Assembly (NCBI RefSeq): GCF_012985465.1 | Contig: NZ_JAAQWN010000002.1 | Span: 806,001-870,000 of the forward strand | Length of the DNA stretch: 64,000 nucleotides | From: Pseudomonas sp. WS 5079 | GTDB taxonomy: Bacteria; Pseudomonadota; Gammaproteobacteria; Pseudomonadales; Pseudomonadaceae | Reading direction: 5' to 3' | In this document: positions 45,679 to 55,477 of the stretch, piece by piece | Position numbering within the stretch: the stretch's first letter is position 1 | Layout: the number at the start of each line of letters is the position of its first letter | Notes under the pieces: model-generated | The model's input: the letters and a program-made list of their open reading frames with translations, nothing else | What the model was told of the DNA's origin: nothing | Database searches by the model: none | Translations under genes and position numbers: made by a program

Positions 45679-47574
45679 ATGAAACACCTTCGACTTGCCC
45701 TGCCACTCCTGCTCCTACCCACTCCAGAGCTGCTCGCCGACACCCGCGACGCCGCCCTGAAGCTCCCCGATGTGGTCATCAGCGCCAACCGCCAGGTGCA
45801 GGCGCGCAATGACAGCAGCGCCGCCAACACCGTATTCACTCGCGACGATATCGACCGCCTGCAACCCTCCAGCGTGACCGACCTGCTCAGCCGCGTGCCC
45901 GGTGTACAAGTGGCGCGGACCGGTGGCCGGGGCAGCTTGCCGGGGATCTTCATACGCGGCACCAAGTCGGCGCAAAGCCTGGTGCTGGTGGATGGCCAGC
46001 GGATCGCCAATGCCACCTCTGGCGACAGTGGCCTGCAATACTTGAATGTCGACCAGATTGAACGGGTGGAAGTGCTGCGCGGATCGCGCTCGGTGATTTA
46101 CGGCAGTGACGCGATTGGCGGGGTGATCCAGATATTTACCCGACGCAATGCCGGACCAGGCCTGCAACCGCGCCTGAAGTTGGGCTTTGGCAGCAACAAC
46201 ACCTGGGAGCGCAGCCTGGGCCTGTCGGGCGGTGATCAACGCACGCGCTTCAACCTGGGCGCGAGCCTGGATGACACGGCCGGTATCGACTGGAGCCACG
46301 CCTCCTTCCCCAGCGACCGCGACCATGATGCCTATCGCAATAAGTCGCTGAGCTTGAACCTTAGCCATGAGTTCAGCGATGAGCTGGAGGTGGGTTTTAA
46401 CCTGCTGGATAGCCGGGGCAAGTCGGAATATGACAACAGCTTTGGACGCTATGATTTCGCTACCGGGCAAAGTGTCGGCCAGAAGCCCTATACCGACTAC
46501 ACCGTCAGCAGCGCCAGCGCTTACATCGACGCCCAACTCAACGAGGCCTGGCAGACCCGTGTAGAGCTGGGCCACAGCGAAAACCGCGACACCAAGCGCG
46601 ACAAGCTCAGTGCTGACTTCAGTGTGTTCAACACCTATCGCGACTCGATCAACTGGCAGAACGACCTGACGCTCGACCAGCAGAACAGCCTGATTCTGGG
46701 CGGTGATTGGTATGAAGACCGCTTTCACGGCAGCACCACGTTCAGCGAAAACAGCCGCTGGAACCGTGCCGCATTTATCCAGCATCGTTTCAAGGGCGAG
46801 TGGTTTTCCACCGAACTGGGGCTGCGCCGCGACCAGAACCAGCAATTTGGAGGGCAGAACAGCTGGAGCGGCACCCTGACCTTGCCAGTCAACAGCGATA
46901 ACGACGTATTGCTGAGTTACAGCGAAGGGTTTCGCGCACCGACTTTCAATGACCTGTACTACCCCGACACCCAGTACAGCAATCCGAACCTGCAGCCAGA
47001 GACATCGAAAAGCTATGAATTGCAATGGCGCAGCCAGCTCAGTGACAGCACACGCCTGGAAGCCTCGCTGTACCGCACCGACCTGAAAGACGCGATCATC
47101 CTCGACGCCAGCAGCAAGCCACAAAATGTCGCCACCGCCCGCATCAACGGCTTCGAAGCCGCCCTCAAGCAGGAGTTCTTCGGCTGGCAAGGCAACCTCG
47201 GCCTGTCGATCATCGACCCACGTGACCGCAACAGCGGCCACACCCTGGCCCGTCGTGCCCGGCGCACCCTGAACCTGGACCTGGATCGGCAGTTCGACCA
47301 ATTGAGCCTGGGCGCCAGCTGGCAGGCCATCAGCAGCAGCTACGACGACGAGTACAATAAAAACCGGCTAGCGGGCTATTACCTGGTGGGATTGCGCAGC
47401 GGTTGGGCACTGAATCGGGAAGTGGCGCTGTCGCTGAAGGTCGATAACCTGCTGGATCGCCGCTATACACGGGCGTGGTACAGCTATGACGATCCGAACT
47501 TCGCGAACAACCAGCCGTACCGCGAAGAAGGCCGGACGTGGATGCTTGGGGTGACGTGGACGCCGCAGCTCTGA
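45679..47574 (+). CDS. btuB: TonB-dependent vitamin B12 receptor BtuB
   Basis: A 631-residue outer-membrane receptor with a signal peptide of ~20 residues, a Ton-box-like DVVISANR segment after it, a plug domain (SVTDLLSRVPGVQVARTGGRGSLPGIFIRGTKSAQSLVLVDGQRI...VEVLRGSRSVIYGSDAIGGVIQIFTR) and a 22-strand barrel ending in QL preceded by WMLGVTWTP. It probably imports cobalamin using TonB energy. A BtuF-like gene converges on it. The short upstream region holds a REPIN and leaves no room for a standard cobalamin riboswitch. Confidence 0.88.
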   Translation: MKHLRLALPLLLLPTPELLADTRDAALKLPDVVISANRQVQARNDSSAANTVFTRDDIDRLQPSSVTDLLSRVPGVQVARTGGRGSLPGIFIRGTKSAQSLVLVDGQRIANATSGDSGLQYLNVDQIERVEVLRGSRSVIYGSDAIGGVIQIFTRRNAGPGLQPRLKLGFGSNNTWERSLGLSGGDQRTRFNLGASLDDTAGIDWSHASFPSDRDHDAYRNKSLSLNLSHEFSDELEVGFNLLDSRGKSEYDNSFGRYDFATGQSVGQKPYTDYTVSSASAYIDAQLNEAWQTRVELGHSENRDTKRDKLSADFSVFNTYRDSINWQNDLTLDQQNSLILGGDWYEDRFHGSTTFSENSRWNRAAFIQHRFKGEWFSTELGLRRDQNQQFGGQNSWSGTLTLPVNSDNDVLLSYSEGFRAPTFNDLYYPDTQYSNPNLQPETSKSYELQWRSQLSDSTRLEASLYRTDLKDAIILDASSKPQNVATARINGFEAALKQEFFGWQGNLGLSIIDPRDRNSGHTLARRARRTLNLDLDRQFDQLSLGASWQAISSSYDDEYNKNRLAGYYLVGLRSGWALNREVALSLKVDNLLDRRYTRAWYSYDDPNFANNQPYREEGRTWMLGVTWTPQL

Positions 47575-47587
47575 GGTTGTCCGGGCC

Positions 47588-47718
47588 GACGCCATTGCAG
47601 GCAAGCCAGCTCCCACATTTGTTCTGTGGTGTGGCCAAAATATTCTGCACTGCCGAGCTCCCACCTTTTGATGTGTGAATACAGTCAAATGTGGGAGCTG
47701 GCTTGCCTGCGATAGCGG
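47588..47718. repeat. two REP elements, inverted
   Basis: TTGCAGGCAAGCCAGCTCCCACATTTG at ~47594-47620 and CAAATGTGGGAGCTGGCTTGCCTGCGATAGC at ~47686-47716 face each other about 65 bases apart, in the gap between convergent btuB and the BtuF-like gene. A decayed third copy (GAGCTCCCACCTTTTG) lies between them. Confidence 0.8.
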
Positions 47719-47720
47719 TC

Positions 47721-48518
47721 TTAGCGGTTCGGCGCAATCACCTGACACAACCTCGCCACCGCCTCCACCATCTGCCCACTGGGCCGCTCCAGCCCTTTAT
47801 CCGGCACGATCAGCAAGCGCCCCTGGACCACCGCCGCCACCTGGGGCCAGGCCTTCCAGTCGTCCAGTTGCGCTTGATCCGCCGCGAGGATCACCTGGGG
47901 ATCACGCTGCAACACCGACTCGATATTGACCTGCGGGGCTGGCAACTTGAGGTCGTCAAACACATTGCGCGCGCCACATACGCTGAGCGCATCGCTGATG
48001 ATCTGCCCACCGCCCACGGTGTACAGCGGTTGGTTCCAGACCTGGTAGAACACGCGCAACGGCTCGCTACGCTGATAGCGCTGGCGCAACTCGGCCAAGC
48101 GTTGACGCAAGCGGGCGGCCAGTTGGCGACCGGCTTCGGCGCGGCCCAGCTGTTGGGCGATGACTTCGACCTGGCTGCTCAGTTGTTCAAGGCTATGGGG
48201 TTCGGCGACGTAGATCGGGATGTTCAGGCGTTTGAGCTGCTCGCGCTGGGCGGGGCCGACGCTGCCGGGCCAGAGCAGCAACAAGTCAGGCTGCAGGCTG
48301 AGCAGTCGCTCCAGGTCCAACTGCCCATAACGGCCCACCGAGGGCACATTGCGCAGCGCGTCAGGCCGCTCGCCGCCGTCGAGCACGCCCACCAGCAGAT
48401 CGCTCGCACCCAGCTCAACGACGATTTCAGATAGGGACGGTGCGAGGCTGACCACCCGCTCGACCGCCGCCGCCGACGCGCTGGCGGCCAGCAGCAGAAC
48501 CGCCAGCCACAAGCGCAT
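47721..48518 (-). CDS. btuF: BtuF-like cobalamin-binding periplasmic protein
   Basis: A 265-residue exported protein: signal [18 protein letters not shown], then a class III (TroA/BtuF-type) substrate-binding fold (VERVVSLAPSLSEIVVELGASDLLVGVLDG; DLLLLWPGSVGPAQREQLKRLNIPIYV; VNIESVLQRDPQVILAA). It would carry cobalamin or a related metal chelate to an ABC permease; no BtuCD genes are nearby. It is translationally coupled to the upstream membrane protein (TGATG at 48516-48520). The role is supported by the convergent btuB, but heme or siderophore cannot be ruled out. Confidence 0.8.
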   Translation of the reverse strand: MRLWLAVLLLAASASAAAVERVVSLAPSLSEIVVELGASDLLVGVLDGGERPDALRNVPSVGRYGQLDLERLLSLQPDLLLLWPGSVGPAQREQLKRLNIPIYVAEPHSLEQLSSQVEVIAQQLGRAEAGRQLAARLRQRLAELRQRYQRSEPLRVFYQVWNQPLYTVGGGQIISDALSVCGARNVFDDLKLPAPQVNIESVLQRDPQVILAADQAQLDDWKAWPQVAAVVQGRLLIVPDKGLERPSGQMVEAVARLCQVIAPNR

Positions 48519-48937
48519 CAACCGAGCTGACGCGGGATGCGATAGAGGTAGAACAGCACCAGGGTCGACAAGGCCAGGAGAAACAGCGGCACTGCCTCCA
48601 GGCCGACGAACACGGCCAGCGCACCGATCCAGGCCGGGAACGCCGCGACCAGCAGCGCCGTGCGTCGACGAGCCGCGAGGGTGATCCAGGCGGCGGGCTC
48701 TTCAGGTGTATCCAGGGCCTTGGAGGTGGCAATCAGCGCATGTTTATAGCCATGGAAGTAACGCAGGCTGGCAAACATCGAGGCAACGCCGGCGATAAAG
48801 AACGGCATCGCCAACACTGGCAACAGCGGCTCGCCCTGACCAAACACCAGGTTGATCACGAACAACGGCAGCAACGCCAGCGCCAGGTACTGCCACCAAC
48901 TGAAGGACAGCCGCCGCTTGACCTGGCCGCGCGTCAC
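48518..48937 (-). CDS. conserved membrane protein of unknown function
   Basis: A 139-residue protein with about four hydrophobic helices ([75 protein letters not shown]) and a basic N-terminus. No family recognised. It sits between ribA (4-base ATGA overlap with the ribA stop) and the BtuF-like gene (1-base stop/start overlap), so the three form one coupled operon. Confidence 0.8.
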   Translation of the reverse strand: MTRGQVKRRLSFSWWQYLALALLPLFVINLVFGQGEPLLPVLAMPFFIAGVASMFASLRYFHGYKHALIATSKALDTPEEPAAWITLAARRRTALLVAAFPAWIGALAVFVGLEAVPLFLLALSTLVLFYLYRIPRQLG

Positions 48938-49551
48938 GCCCGGTCGACCTCGCCCTGATGCTCGTTGCCCATCATATGGTCGAGCTTGCTGGCTTTGGTC
49001 GCCAGGTAGAGTTTGTTGTGCGGGTTATGCCCGGTGTGCAGCGGCACGCGCTCGGCAACGGTGATGCCCATCTCGGTCAAGGCGTTGACCTTGCGCGGGT
49101 TGTTGGTCATCAGGCGCAGGGACTGGATGCCCAGGTGTTCGAGCATCGGCAGGCAGATGCCGTAGTCGCGCTGATCGGCGGCAAAGCCCAGGCGCTCATT
49201 GGCTTCTACGGTGTCGGCGCCGCCGTCTTGCAGTTCGTAGGCGCGGATCTTGTTCAGCAAACCAATGCCCCGGCCTTCCTGACGCAGATACAGCAGCACG
49301 CCACGGCCTTCACGGGCGATGGCTTGCAAGGCGGCTTCCAGTTGCGAACCGCAGTCGCAGCGCTGGCTGAACAGTGCGTCACCGGTCAGGCACTCGGAGT
49401 GCACGCGGCCCAGGACCGGGGCGCCATCGGCCACATCGCCCAGGCTGAGCACGACATGCTCGCGCCCGGAGGCTTTTTCAAGAAAGCCATGCATGGTAAA
49501 CGTGGCAAAAGGGGTAGGCAGCTTGGAAGCAGCGACGAAAACGACGGGCAC
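48934..49551 (-). CDS. ribA: GTP cyclohydrolase II
   Basis: A 205-residue enzyme that opens GTP to the pyrimidine intermediate of riboflavin synthesis. The zinc site is complete ([18 protein letters not shown]: Cys54, Cys65, Cys67), as are the catalytic [11 protein letters not shown] and TNNPRK. The start is GTG at 49551 with AGGAG 6 bases upstream. It heads a three-gene operon with a membrane protein and the BtuF-like gene. It supplies the activity that the C-terminal half of the RibBA protein at 52524 seems to lack. Confidence 0.96.
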   Translation of the reverse strand: MPVVFVAASKLPTPFATFTMHGFLEKASGREHVVLSLGDVADGAPVLGRVHSECLTGDALFSQRCDCGSQLEAALQAIAREGRGVLLYLRQEGRGIGLLNKIRAYELQDGGADTVEANERLGFAADQRDYGICLPMLEHLGIQSLRLMTNNPRKVNALTEMGITVAERVPLHTGHNPHNKLYLATKASKLDHMMGNEHQGEVDRA

Positions 49552-49680
49552 CGTGTGCTCCTGATTTCAGATTTCACAGAGGCAGGCATTGTAACAGCAC
49601 GTTCCTACAGACGCTTAAGCTGAATTATCGCTGATAAAGATCAATCGGTTCGATTGGCCTTTGCCTTGGTTCTATGGGCG

Positions 49681-50409
49681 TCAAAACGGATACGGCTGAT
49701 TCCAGCGCTGGAAAATCGGTTTCAACTCGCCACTTTTCACCAGCGCCTCCATGCGCCGGTCAAACAACGCCATCAGCGCCCGCCCCCGCTCATTGTCGGT
49801 AAACCCCAGGAACAACGGCAGTTCGGCAATGTGCGTGAGCTTGAACGCGGACGGGTCGTCGGCTTGGCCCAGGATGTATTTCAATTCGGCCAGGGCATCG
49901 ATGTAGAAGTCGGCCCGCCCGTGCTGGAGCATCGGCAAAATCCCGCCACGACGCTCGATCTGGTTGAAACGATGAATATTGGGCAGGTACTCCTCGTACT
50001 TGTAGCCGCGCACCCAGGCCAGGCGGTAAGTACCCAGGGTCACCAGGGTCGGTACGGGGCTGCCCGCCAGGCCCAGGGCGTAGATGTGGTCGGCGTCATA
50101 GTTCCAGCGGGCGTACAGCACGCCTTCGGTTTCATCATGATAGGAGCCGACCCAGGCATCCACTTCGCCCCGCCGTGCCAGGCCGACTGAGCGGGTGTAG
50201 GGCACGCTGCGAATCTTGACCTTGACCCCGGCCGGCTCGAAGATTTCCCGCAACACATCCCAGGCCAGGCCGCTGCCGTCAGCGTTGGTGTAGTCATTCC
50301 AGGTTTCACTGGCCAGACGGATCTGGCTGGGCACTTCAGAGCTGTCATCGGCCCACACGCCAGGCGCGACAACACACAGCAGGATCAGCAACCAGCGACG
50401 TAGCCCCAT
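49681..50409 (-). CDS. periplasmic amino-acid-type binding protein
   Basis: A 242-residue exported protein of the bacterial extracellular solute-binding protein family 3: signal MGLRRWLLILLCVVAPGVWA, then QIRLASETWNDYTNADGSGLAWDVLREIFEPAGVKVKIRSVPYTRSVGLARRGEVDAWVGSY. There is no adjacent ABC permease, and orphan members of this type in Pseudomonas may serve as sensors or scavengers. The ligand is not predictable. It lies 66 bp downstream of thiL on the same strand and may share its transcript. Confidence 0.85.
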   Translation of the reverse strand: MGLRRWLLILLCVVAPGVWADDSSEVPSQIRLASETWNDYTNADGSGLAWDVLREIFEPAGVKVKIRSVPYTRSVGLARRGEVDAWVGSYHDETEGVLYARWNYDADHIYALGLAGSPVPTLVTLGTYRLAWVRGYKYEEYLPNIHRFNQIERRGGILPMLQHGRADFYIDALAELKYILGQADDPSAFKLTHIAELPLFLGFTDNERGRALMALFDRRMEALVKSGELKPIFQRWNQPYPF

Positions 50410-50475
50410 GATGACGTCCTCCTGGGAAAAGCGATCTGTTCTACAACGCTGTAAAGGGTAGCGCAGCCCGCCGTG

Positions 50476-51441
50476 TCACGGCGCCTGGCGAAAATGCTGA
50501 TAGCCGCGCACGGCCGGGGTGATGTCGTGGCCGCGGGCATCCAGCAGCCTGACCCCCGCCCCCGCTTCCACACGCCCGACAACCTGCACCGGCCAACCGT
50601 CGGCCAGCAACGGCGCCAGCTCAGCGGGCGGCAGGGTGAACGCGAGGACATAATCGTCGCCACCGCTCAAGGCGGCAGCCCGCGCACCGTCATCGCCGAG
50701 AAAGGCCAGCAGCGCCGCCGACAGCGGCAGCCGTTGCCGCTCGATCACCAGGCTTACGCCTGACGCCTTGGCGATATGCCCGCAATCGGCTAGAAGGCCG
50801 TCGGAAATATCCAACGCAGACGTCGCCTTGCCACGCAACGCTATGCCCAGGGCCAACTGCGGTTGCGGCGACCAGTAATGGCCCAGCAACGGTTCGGCGA
50901 CATCCGCCGCGGCACTACGCTGGCCCAACACCAACGGCAAGGCTGCGGCGGCATTGCCCAGGTCACCGCCGACACACAGCAGGTCGCCCGGCTGCGCGCC
51001 ACTGCGGGTCAACGCCAGGCCCGCCGGGACACGGCCAAACACGGTGACGGTCAGGCTCAGCGGCCCACGAGTGGTATCGCCGCCCACCAGGCCCACGCCG
51101 CAGCGCTGGGCCATGGCGTTCAAACCCTGGGCATAGCGCTGCAACCAATCGGCCGCGACCGTCGGTAGGGTGAGTGCAAGGGTAAAGGCCAGGGGATTGG
51201 CGCCCATGGCCGCCAGATCGCTGACTGCCACCGCCAGCGAGCGCTGGCCGAGCAGGAACGGATCGCAGGGGTCGGCAAAGTGCACGCCGGCCACCAGGGT
51301 ATCGGTGGAAATTGCCAGCTGTTCCCCGGGGGGAACCGCCAGCAAGGCGCAGTCGTCGCCGATCCCCAGGGCAATGCCCTCGCCGCCTTGCGCACAGGGC
51401 GCGGCGGCGAAGTAGGTGCGGATCAGCTCGAACTCGCCCAT
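50476..51441 (-). CDS. thiL: thiamine-monophosphate kinase
   Basis: A 321-residue PurM-fold kinase making thiamine diphosphate from the monophosphate with ATP. The N-terminus MGEFELIRTYFA and the motifs GIGDDCALLAVPPGEQLAISTDTLVAGVHF and KATSALDISDGLLADCGHIAKASGVSL are family hallmarks. Thiamine diphosphate is the cofactor of Dxs. It follows nusB by 18 bp, the standard ribH-nusB-thiL order. Confidence 0.96.
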   Translation of the reverse strand: MGEFELIRTYFAAAPCAQGGEGIALGIGDDCALLAVPPGEQLAISTDTLVAGVHFADPCDPFLLGQRSLAVAVSDLAAMGANPLAFTLALTLPTVAADWLQRYAQGLNAMAQRCGVGLVGGDTTRGPLSLTVTVFGRVPAGLALTRSGAQPGDLLCVGGDLGNAAAALPLVLGQRSAAADVAEPLLGHYWSPQPQLALGIALRGKATSALDISDGLLADCGHIAKASGVSLVIERQRLPLSAALLAFLGDDGARAAALSGGDDYVLAFTLPPAELAPLLADGWPVQVVGRVEAGAGVRLLDARGHDITPAVRGYQHFRQAP

Positions 51442-51459
51442 CAGGGAGCCAAGCGCAGG

Positions 51460-51960
51460 TTAGCGCTTGTACGCCTTCACTTCGGCTTCACGCAGGCGCG
51501 GGGCCAGCTTGTCGAGCACGCCGTTGACGAACTTGTGACCGTCGGTCGAACCGTAGACTTTCGCCAATTCGATACCTTCGTTGATCACTACGCGGTAAGG
51601 CACGTCAACGCGCTTGAGCAGCTCCCAGGTGGACAGGCGCATCACGCACAGTTCAACCGGGTCCAGCTCTTCGAGGGTCAGGTCCAGGCAGGGTGCCAGG
51701 GCTGTGTCGATCTCGCTCAGATTGGCATGCACACCGTGCAGGATGTCGTGGAAGTACGGCAGGTCGGCGAAGGTAAAATCGTTGTCGACGCGAAACTGCG
51801 CTTCGATTTCGTTCAGCGAAGTACCCGCCATCTGACGCTGATACAGCGCCTGGGTCGCCAACTGACGGGCAGCCCGGCGCTTTTCGTTCTTCGATGGTTT
51901 GCCGGCGTCCGCAGGACGTGGCTCGCGCGGGTTGAAACGATCGCTCTCGTCGGAAATCAC
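51460..51960 (-). CDS. nusB: transcription antitermination factor NusB
   Basis: A 166-residue all-helical RNA-binding protein of the rRNA antitermination complex (with NusE/S10). It shows the family stretch [29 protein letters not shown], then [48 protein letters not shown], the most conserved NusB block. The N-terminal ~25 residues are a polar extension ([19 protein letters not shown]). Its start overlaps the ribH stop by 4 bases. Confidence 0.96.
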   Translation of the reverse strand: MISDESDRFNPREPRPADAGKPSKNEKRRAARQLATQALYQRQMAGTSLNEIEAQFRVDNDFTFADLPYFHDILHGVHANLSEIDTALAPCLDLTLEELDPVELCVMRLSTWELLKRVDVPYRVVINEGIELAKVYGSTDGHKFVNGVLDKLAPRLREAEVKAYKR

Positions 51961-52433
51961 TTGGCCTCCAACTGCGACAGCAGGCTGACCATTTCCAGCG
52001 CGGACAGGGCAGCTTCAGCGCCTTTGTTACCGGCCTTGGTGCCGGAACGCTCGATGGCTTGCTCGATGGAATCCACGGTCAGGACGCCGAAGGCCACTGG
52101 CACGCCGAACTCCATGGACACCTGGGCCAGGCCCTTGGTGCACTCGCCAGCCACGTATTCGAAATGCGGGGTGCCGCCACGAATGACCGCGCCCAGGGCG
52201 ATGATTGCTGCGTATTCGCCTTGTTGCGCGACTTTCTGCGCAACCAGTGGAATTTCGAAGGCGCCAGGGGCACGGATAATCGTGATATCGCTTTCGCTCA
52301 CACCGTGGCGAACCAGGGCGTCCACGGCACCGCTTACCAGGCTTTCAACCACGAAGCTGTTGAAGCGGCCAACCACCAGGGCGTAGCGGCCTTTGGGGGC
52401 GATGAAGGTACCTTCGATGGTCTTCAGGGTCAT
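51957..52433 (-). CDS. ribH: 6,7-dimethyl-8-ribityllumazine synthase
   Basis: A 158-residue enzyme joining the ribitylaminouracil and the four-carbon phosphate unit, the penultimate riboflavin step. Motifs: [67 protein letters not shown] (active-site His). It is coupled to nusB by an ATGA overlap and lies 90 bp after ribBA. Confidence 0.97.
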   Translation of the reverse strand: MTLKTIEGTFIAPKGRYALVVGRFNSFVVESLVSGAVDALVRHGVSESDITIIRAPGAFEIPLVAQKVAQQGEYAAIIALGAVIRGGTPHFEYVAGECTKGLAQVSMEFGVPVAFGVLTVDSIEQAIERSGTKAGNKGAEAALSALEMVSLLSQLEAK

Positions 52434-52523
52434 TCGACAAATCTCTTAAAGAGCCGGGACGCGTATCTGACGCGCCCCTTAGTGATATTTGAACCGCGAA
52501 CAAGGTGCGACAATCGCCGGCCT

Positions 52524-53615
52524 TTATTCGGAGGGCACGTATTCTACTACTTCCAGGTCGAAACCGGATATCGCATTAAATTTCATTGGCGCACTCATCA
52601 AGCGCATTTTGCGCACGCCCAGGTCACGCAGGATCTGCGAACCGGCGCCGACGATGCTGTAGGTGGTCGGTTTTTTCACCGGCACCTGGTCAGCGCTTTC
52701 GCGGATATGGGCCAGCAGCACGTCGCCATCCACCGGGTTACCCAACAGCAGCACGACCCCGCTGCCCGCCTCGGAAACCGCAGCCATGGCGGCTCGCAGG
52801 CTCCAACGGCCCGGCTGCTTGACCATCAACAGGTCGCGCAGCGGGTCCATGTTGTGCACGCGCACCAGGGTCGGCTCTTCGGCGCAGATGTTGCCCAGGG
52901 TCAGCGCCATGTGCACGTCGCCTTCCACCGAATCACGGTAGGTCACCAGGTTGAAATGCCCCAGTTCGCTGTCCAGCGGCTGCTCGGCAATCCGCTGAAC
53001 GGTACGTTCGTGGATCATCCGGTAGTGAATCAGGTCGGCGATGGTGCCGATCTTGATGTTGTGCTCGGCGGCAAAGGCTTCCAGCTCCGGGCGACGGGCC
53101 ATGGTGCCGTCGTCATTCATCACTTCGCAGATCACCCCGCTCGGCTCGAAACCGGCCATGCGCGCCAGGTCGCAGGCAGCTTCGGTATGGCCGGCACGGG
53201 CCAGGGTGCCACCGGGCTGGGCCATCAGCGGGAAGATGTGGCCAGGGCTGACAATGTCTTCGGCCTTGGCGTCTTTGGCAGCCGCGGCTTGCACGGTGCG
53301 GGCGCGGTCAGCGGCAGAGATGCCGGTGGTCACGCCGGTGGTCGCTTCAATCGAGACGGTGAACTTAGTGCCAAACCCAGAACCATTGCGCGGTGCCATC
53401 AGCGGCAGCTTGAGCAGTTCGCAGCGCTCGCGGCTCATGGGCATGCAGATCAGGCCACGGGCGTGCTTGGCCATGAAGTTGATGTGTTCAGGCTGGCACA
53501 ACTCGGCGGCCATGATCAGGTCGCCTTCGTTCTCGCGGTCTTCGTCATCCATCAGGATGACCATCTTGCCTTGGCGGATATCTTCAACCAGTTCTTCGAT
53601 GCTATTGAGCGCCAC
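52524..53615 (-). CDS. ribBA: 3,4-dihydroxy-2-butanone-4-phosphate synthase with degenerate RibA-like domain
   Basis: A 363-residue protein. The N-terminal ~200 residues are a complete RibB domain (MVILMDDEDRENEGDLIMAAE; GLICMPMS; SPGHIFPLMAQPGGTLARAGHTEAACDLARMAG), making the four-carbon unit from ribulose 5-phosphate. The C-terminal ~150 residues follow the GTP cyclohydrolase II fold (LGHFNLVTYRDSVEGDVHMAL) but lack the zinc Cys triad and the RQEGRG motif that the separate RibA at 48934 has, so that half is probably not catalytic. It lies 15 bp after ribE. Confidence 0.93.
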   Translation of the reverse strand: MALNSIEELVEDIRQGKMVILMDDEDRENEGDLIMAAELCQPEHINFMAKHARGLICMPMSRERCELLKLPLMAPRNGSGFGTKFTVSIEATTGVTTGISAADRARTVQAAAAKDAKAEDIVSPGHIFPLMAQPGGTLARAGHTEAACDLARMAGFEPSGVICEVMNDDGTMARRPELEAFAAEHNIKIGTIADLIHYRMIHERTVQRIAEQPLDSELGHFNLVTYRDSVEGDVHMALTLGNICAEEPTLVRVHNMDPLRDLLMVKQPGRWSLRAAMAAVSEAGSGVVLLLGNPVDGDVLLAHIRESADQVPVKKPTTYSIVGAGSQILRDLGVRKMRLMSAPMKFNAISGFDLEVVEYVPSE

Positions 53616-53630
53616 GCGGCACCCCCTTGG

Positions 53631-54293
53631 TCAGGATTTCAGGTAGCCGTTAGCGGCCAGAAAACTTTCGGTGATGTTCCCAGTGGTTGGCTCTGCGGCC
53701 TTATCGCCAAGCAGAAGGCGCTCCAGGTAACGGGCAAGCAAGTCGACTTCCAGGTTCACCCGGCGACCTGGCTGGTAAGACGCCATGATGGTTTCGCTGA
53801 GGGTGTGGGGAATGATGGTCAGTTCGAATTCGGCGCCATTCACGGCGTTTACGGTCAGGCTGGTGCCGTCGACGGTGATCGAGCCTTTGTGGGCGATGTA
53901 CTTAGCCAATTCTTTCGGCGCACGGATGCGAAATTCCACGGCCCGCGCGTTTTCGCTGCGTGCCACTACTTCGCCGACGCCGTCGACATGGCCGCTGACC
54001 AGGTGGCCGCCCAGGCGGGTGGTCGGGGTCAGGGCTTTTTCCAGGTTGACCGGGCTGCCGGCCTTGAGGTCATTCATCGCGGTGCAGTCCAGGGTTTCCC
54101 GGCTGACGTCGGCGGCAAAGCCATTGCCCGGCAGTTCGATGACGGTCAGGCACACGCCGCTGACGGCGATGCTGTCGCCCAGCTTGACGTCGGCAAGGTC
54201 CAGCTTGCCGGTTTCAACCAGCAGGCGCACGTCGCCGCCTTTGGGGGTCATGGCGCGGATGCTGCCGATGGATTCGATAATGCCGGTGAACAT
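53631..54293 (-). CDS. ribE: riboflavin synthase alpha subunit
   Basis: A 220-residue enzyme with two tandem lumazine-binding barrels that converts two lumazines into riboflavin. The start MFTGIIESIGSIRAM is the family signature, repeated in form in the second half (GHVDGVGEVVARSENARAVEFRI). Also called ribC in some Pseudomonas annotations. It lies between ribD (47 bp upstream) and ribBA (15 bp downstream). Confidence 0.96.
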   Translation of the reverse strand: MFTGIIESIGSIRAMTPKGGDVRLLVETGKLDLADVKLGDSIAVSGVCLTVIELPGNGFAADVSRETLDCTAMNDLKAGSPVNLEKALTPTTRLGGHLVSGHVDGVGEVVARSENARAVEFRIRAPKELAKYIAHKGSITVDGTSLTVNAVNGAEFELTIIPHTLSETIMASYQPGRRVNLEVDLLARYLERLLLGDKAAEPTTGNITESFLAANGYLKS

Positions 54294-54340
54294 GGCCTTC
54301 TCCTGGAAAACGGTACGGGCGCCTGGGCGCCCGGTAGGAA

Positions 54341-55477
54341 TTATACGCTCGCTGCTGGCACAGGTATGGCAGTGACTCGCCAGTCGTCGCCTACAGCGCG
54401 CATTTCAGTGATCTTGAGTTGGGGGGCGTCGGCCAGTTTCTCAAGCGGCCAGTCCAGCAAAGGCCGGGCGGCGGAGCCCAGGAACTTGCCAGCGATGAAA
54501 ATCACATACTCGTCCACCAGGCCCTGCTGGGCAAACGCGCCCGCCAGGCTTGGGCCGGCTTCCACCAGCACCTCGTTGACGCCACGGGCCGCCAGCGCCA
54601 CCAGCGCCGAGCGCAGGTCGACCTGGCCGTCGACACCCGGCACCACCAGGCATTCCGGGCCACGGGGGAACTGGTTCTCCGGGGTCACGCAGGTGATGAC
54701 CAGGGCCGGCCCGGCCTTGAAGAACGGCGCATTGAGCGGCACCCGCAGGCGACCGTCGATCAGCACGCGCAGCGGTGGACGCGACATGGCCAGGGCCGTG
54801 GTTTCGGCATCCAGGCCCAGTTCGGCGGCACGCACGGTCAGGCGCGCACCATCGGCCAGCACGGTATCGGCACCGGTCAGCACCACACTGGCCTGGGCAC
54901 GCAGGCGCTGCACGGCGGCGCGGGCGGCGGGGCCGGTGATCCATTGGCTCTCGCCACTGGCCATCGCGGTGCGGCCGTCCAGGCTCATCGCCAGCTTGAC
55001 CCGCACAAACGGCAGGCCATGCTCCATGCGTTTGAGGAACCCTGGGTTCAGGGCACGCGCCTGGCTTTCCAGCACGCCGCTGAGCACCTCGATACCGGCC
55101 TGGGCCAGGCGCTGCATGCCACGCCCGGCCACTTCCGGGTTCGGGTCCTGCATACCCGCGACCACCCGTGCCACGCCAGCGCTCACCAGCGCATCGGCGC
55201 AGGGCGGCGTATGACCATAATGGCTGCACGGTTCAAGCGTCACGTACACCGTGGCACCGCGGGCTTTGTCGCCAGCGGCGCGCAAGGCGTTGGGCTCGGC
55301 ATGGGGCTCGCCGGTGCGCTCGTGCCAGCCTTCGCCGACAATCTGCCCATCGCGCACAATCACGCAGCCGACCCGAGGGTTGGGATGGGTGGTGTACAGG
55401 CCCTTGCGCGCCAATTCGAGGGCGCGGGCCATGTAATGGGCGTCGAGCACAGCCTGTTCTACAGAAGGAGGGTTCAT
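54341..55477 (-). CDS. ribD: bifunctional riboflavin deaminase/reductase RibD
   Basis: A 378-residue two-domain enzyme. The N-terminal deaminase has the zinc site [14 protein letters not shown] and [18 protein letters not shown]; the C-terminal reductase begins near residue 150 ([31 protein letters not shown]). It performs the second and third riboflavin steps. Its start overlaps the nrdR stop (ATGA). Both active sites look intact. Confidence 0.96.
   Translation of the reverse strand: MNPPSVEQAVLDAHYMARALELARKGLYTTHPNPRVGCVIVRDGQIVGEGWHERTGEPHAEPNALRAAGDKARGATVYVTLEPCSHYGHTPPCADALVSAGVARVVAGMQDPNPEVAGRGMQRLAQAGIEVLSGVLESQARALNPGFLKRMEHGLPFVRVKLAMSLDGRTAMASGESQWITGPAARAAVQRLRAQASVVLTGADTVLADGARLTVRAAELGLDAETTALAMSRPPLRVLIDGRLRVPLNAPFFKAGPALVITCVTPENQFPRGPECLVVPGVDGQVDLRSALVALAARGVNEVLVEAGPSLAGAFAQQGLVDEYVIFIAGKFLGSAARPLLDWPLEKLADAPQLKITEMRAVGDDWRVTAIPVPAASV

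Noticed and set aside
54300..54345. GC-rich dyad GGGCGCC/GGCGCCC between ribD and ribE
   Set aside because: No T-run and in the middle of an operon; an FMN riboswitch was considered but the spacer is far too short.
52059..55214. 1051-codon open frame on the plus strand across ribH, ribBA, ribE and ribD
   Set aside because: It is antisense to four intact, well-conserved rib genes; high GC and codon bias keep the opposite strand open. No start site, domain or sensible composition.
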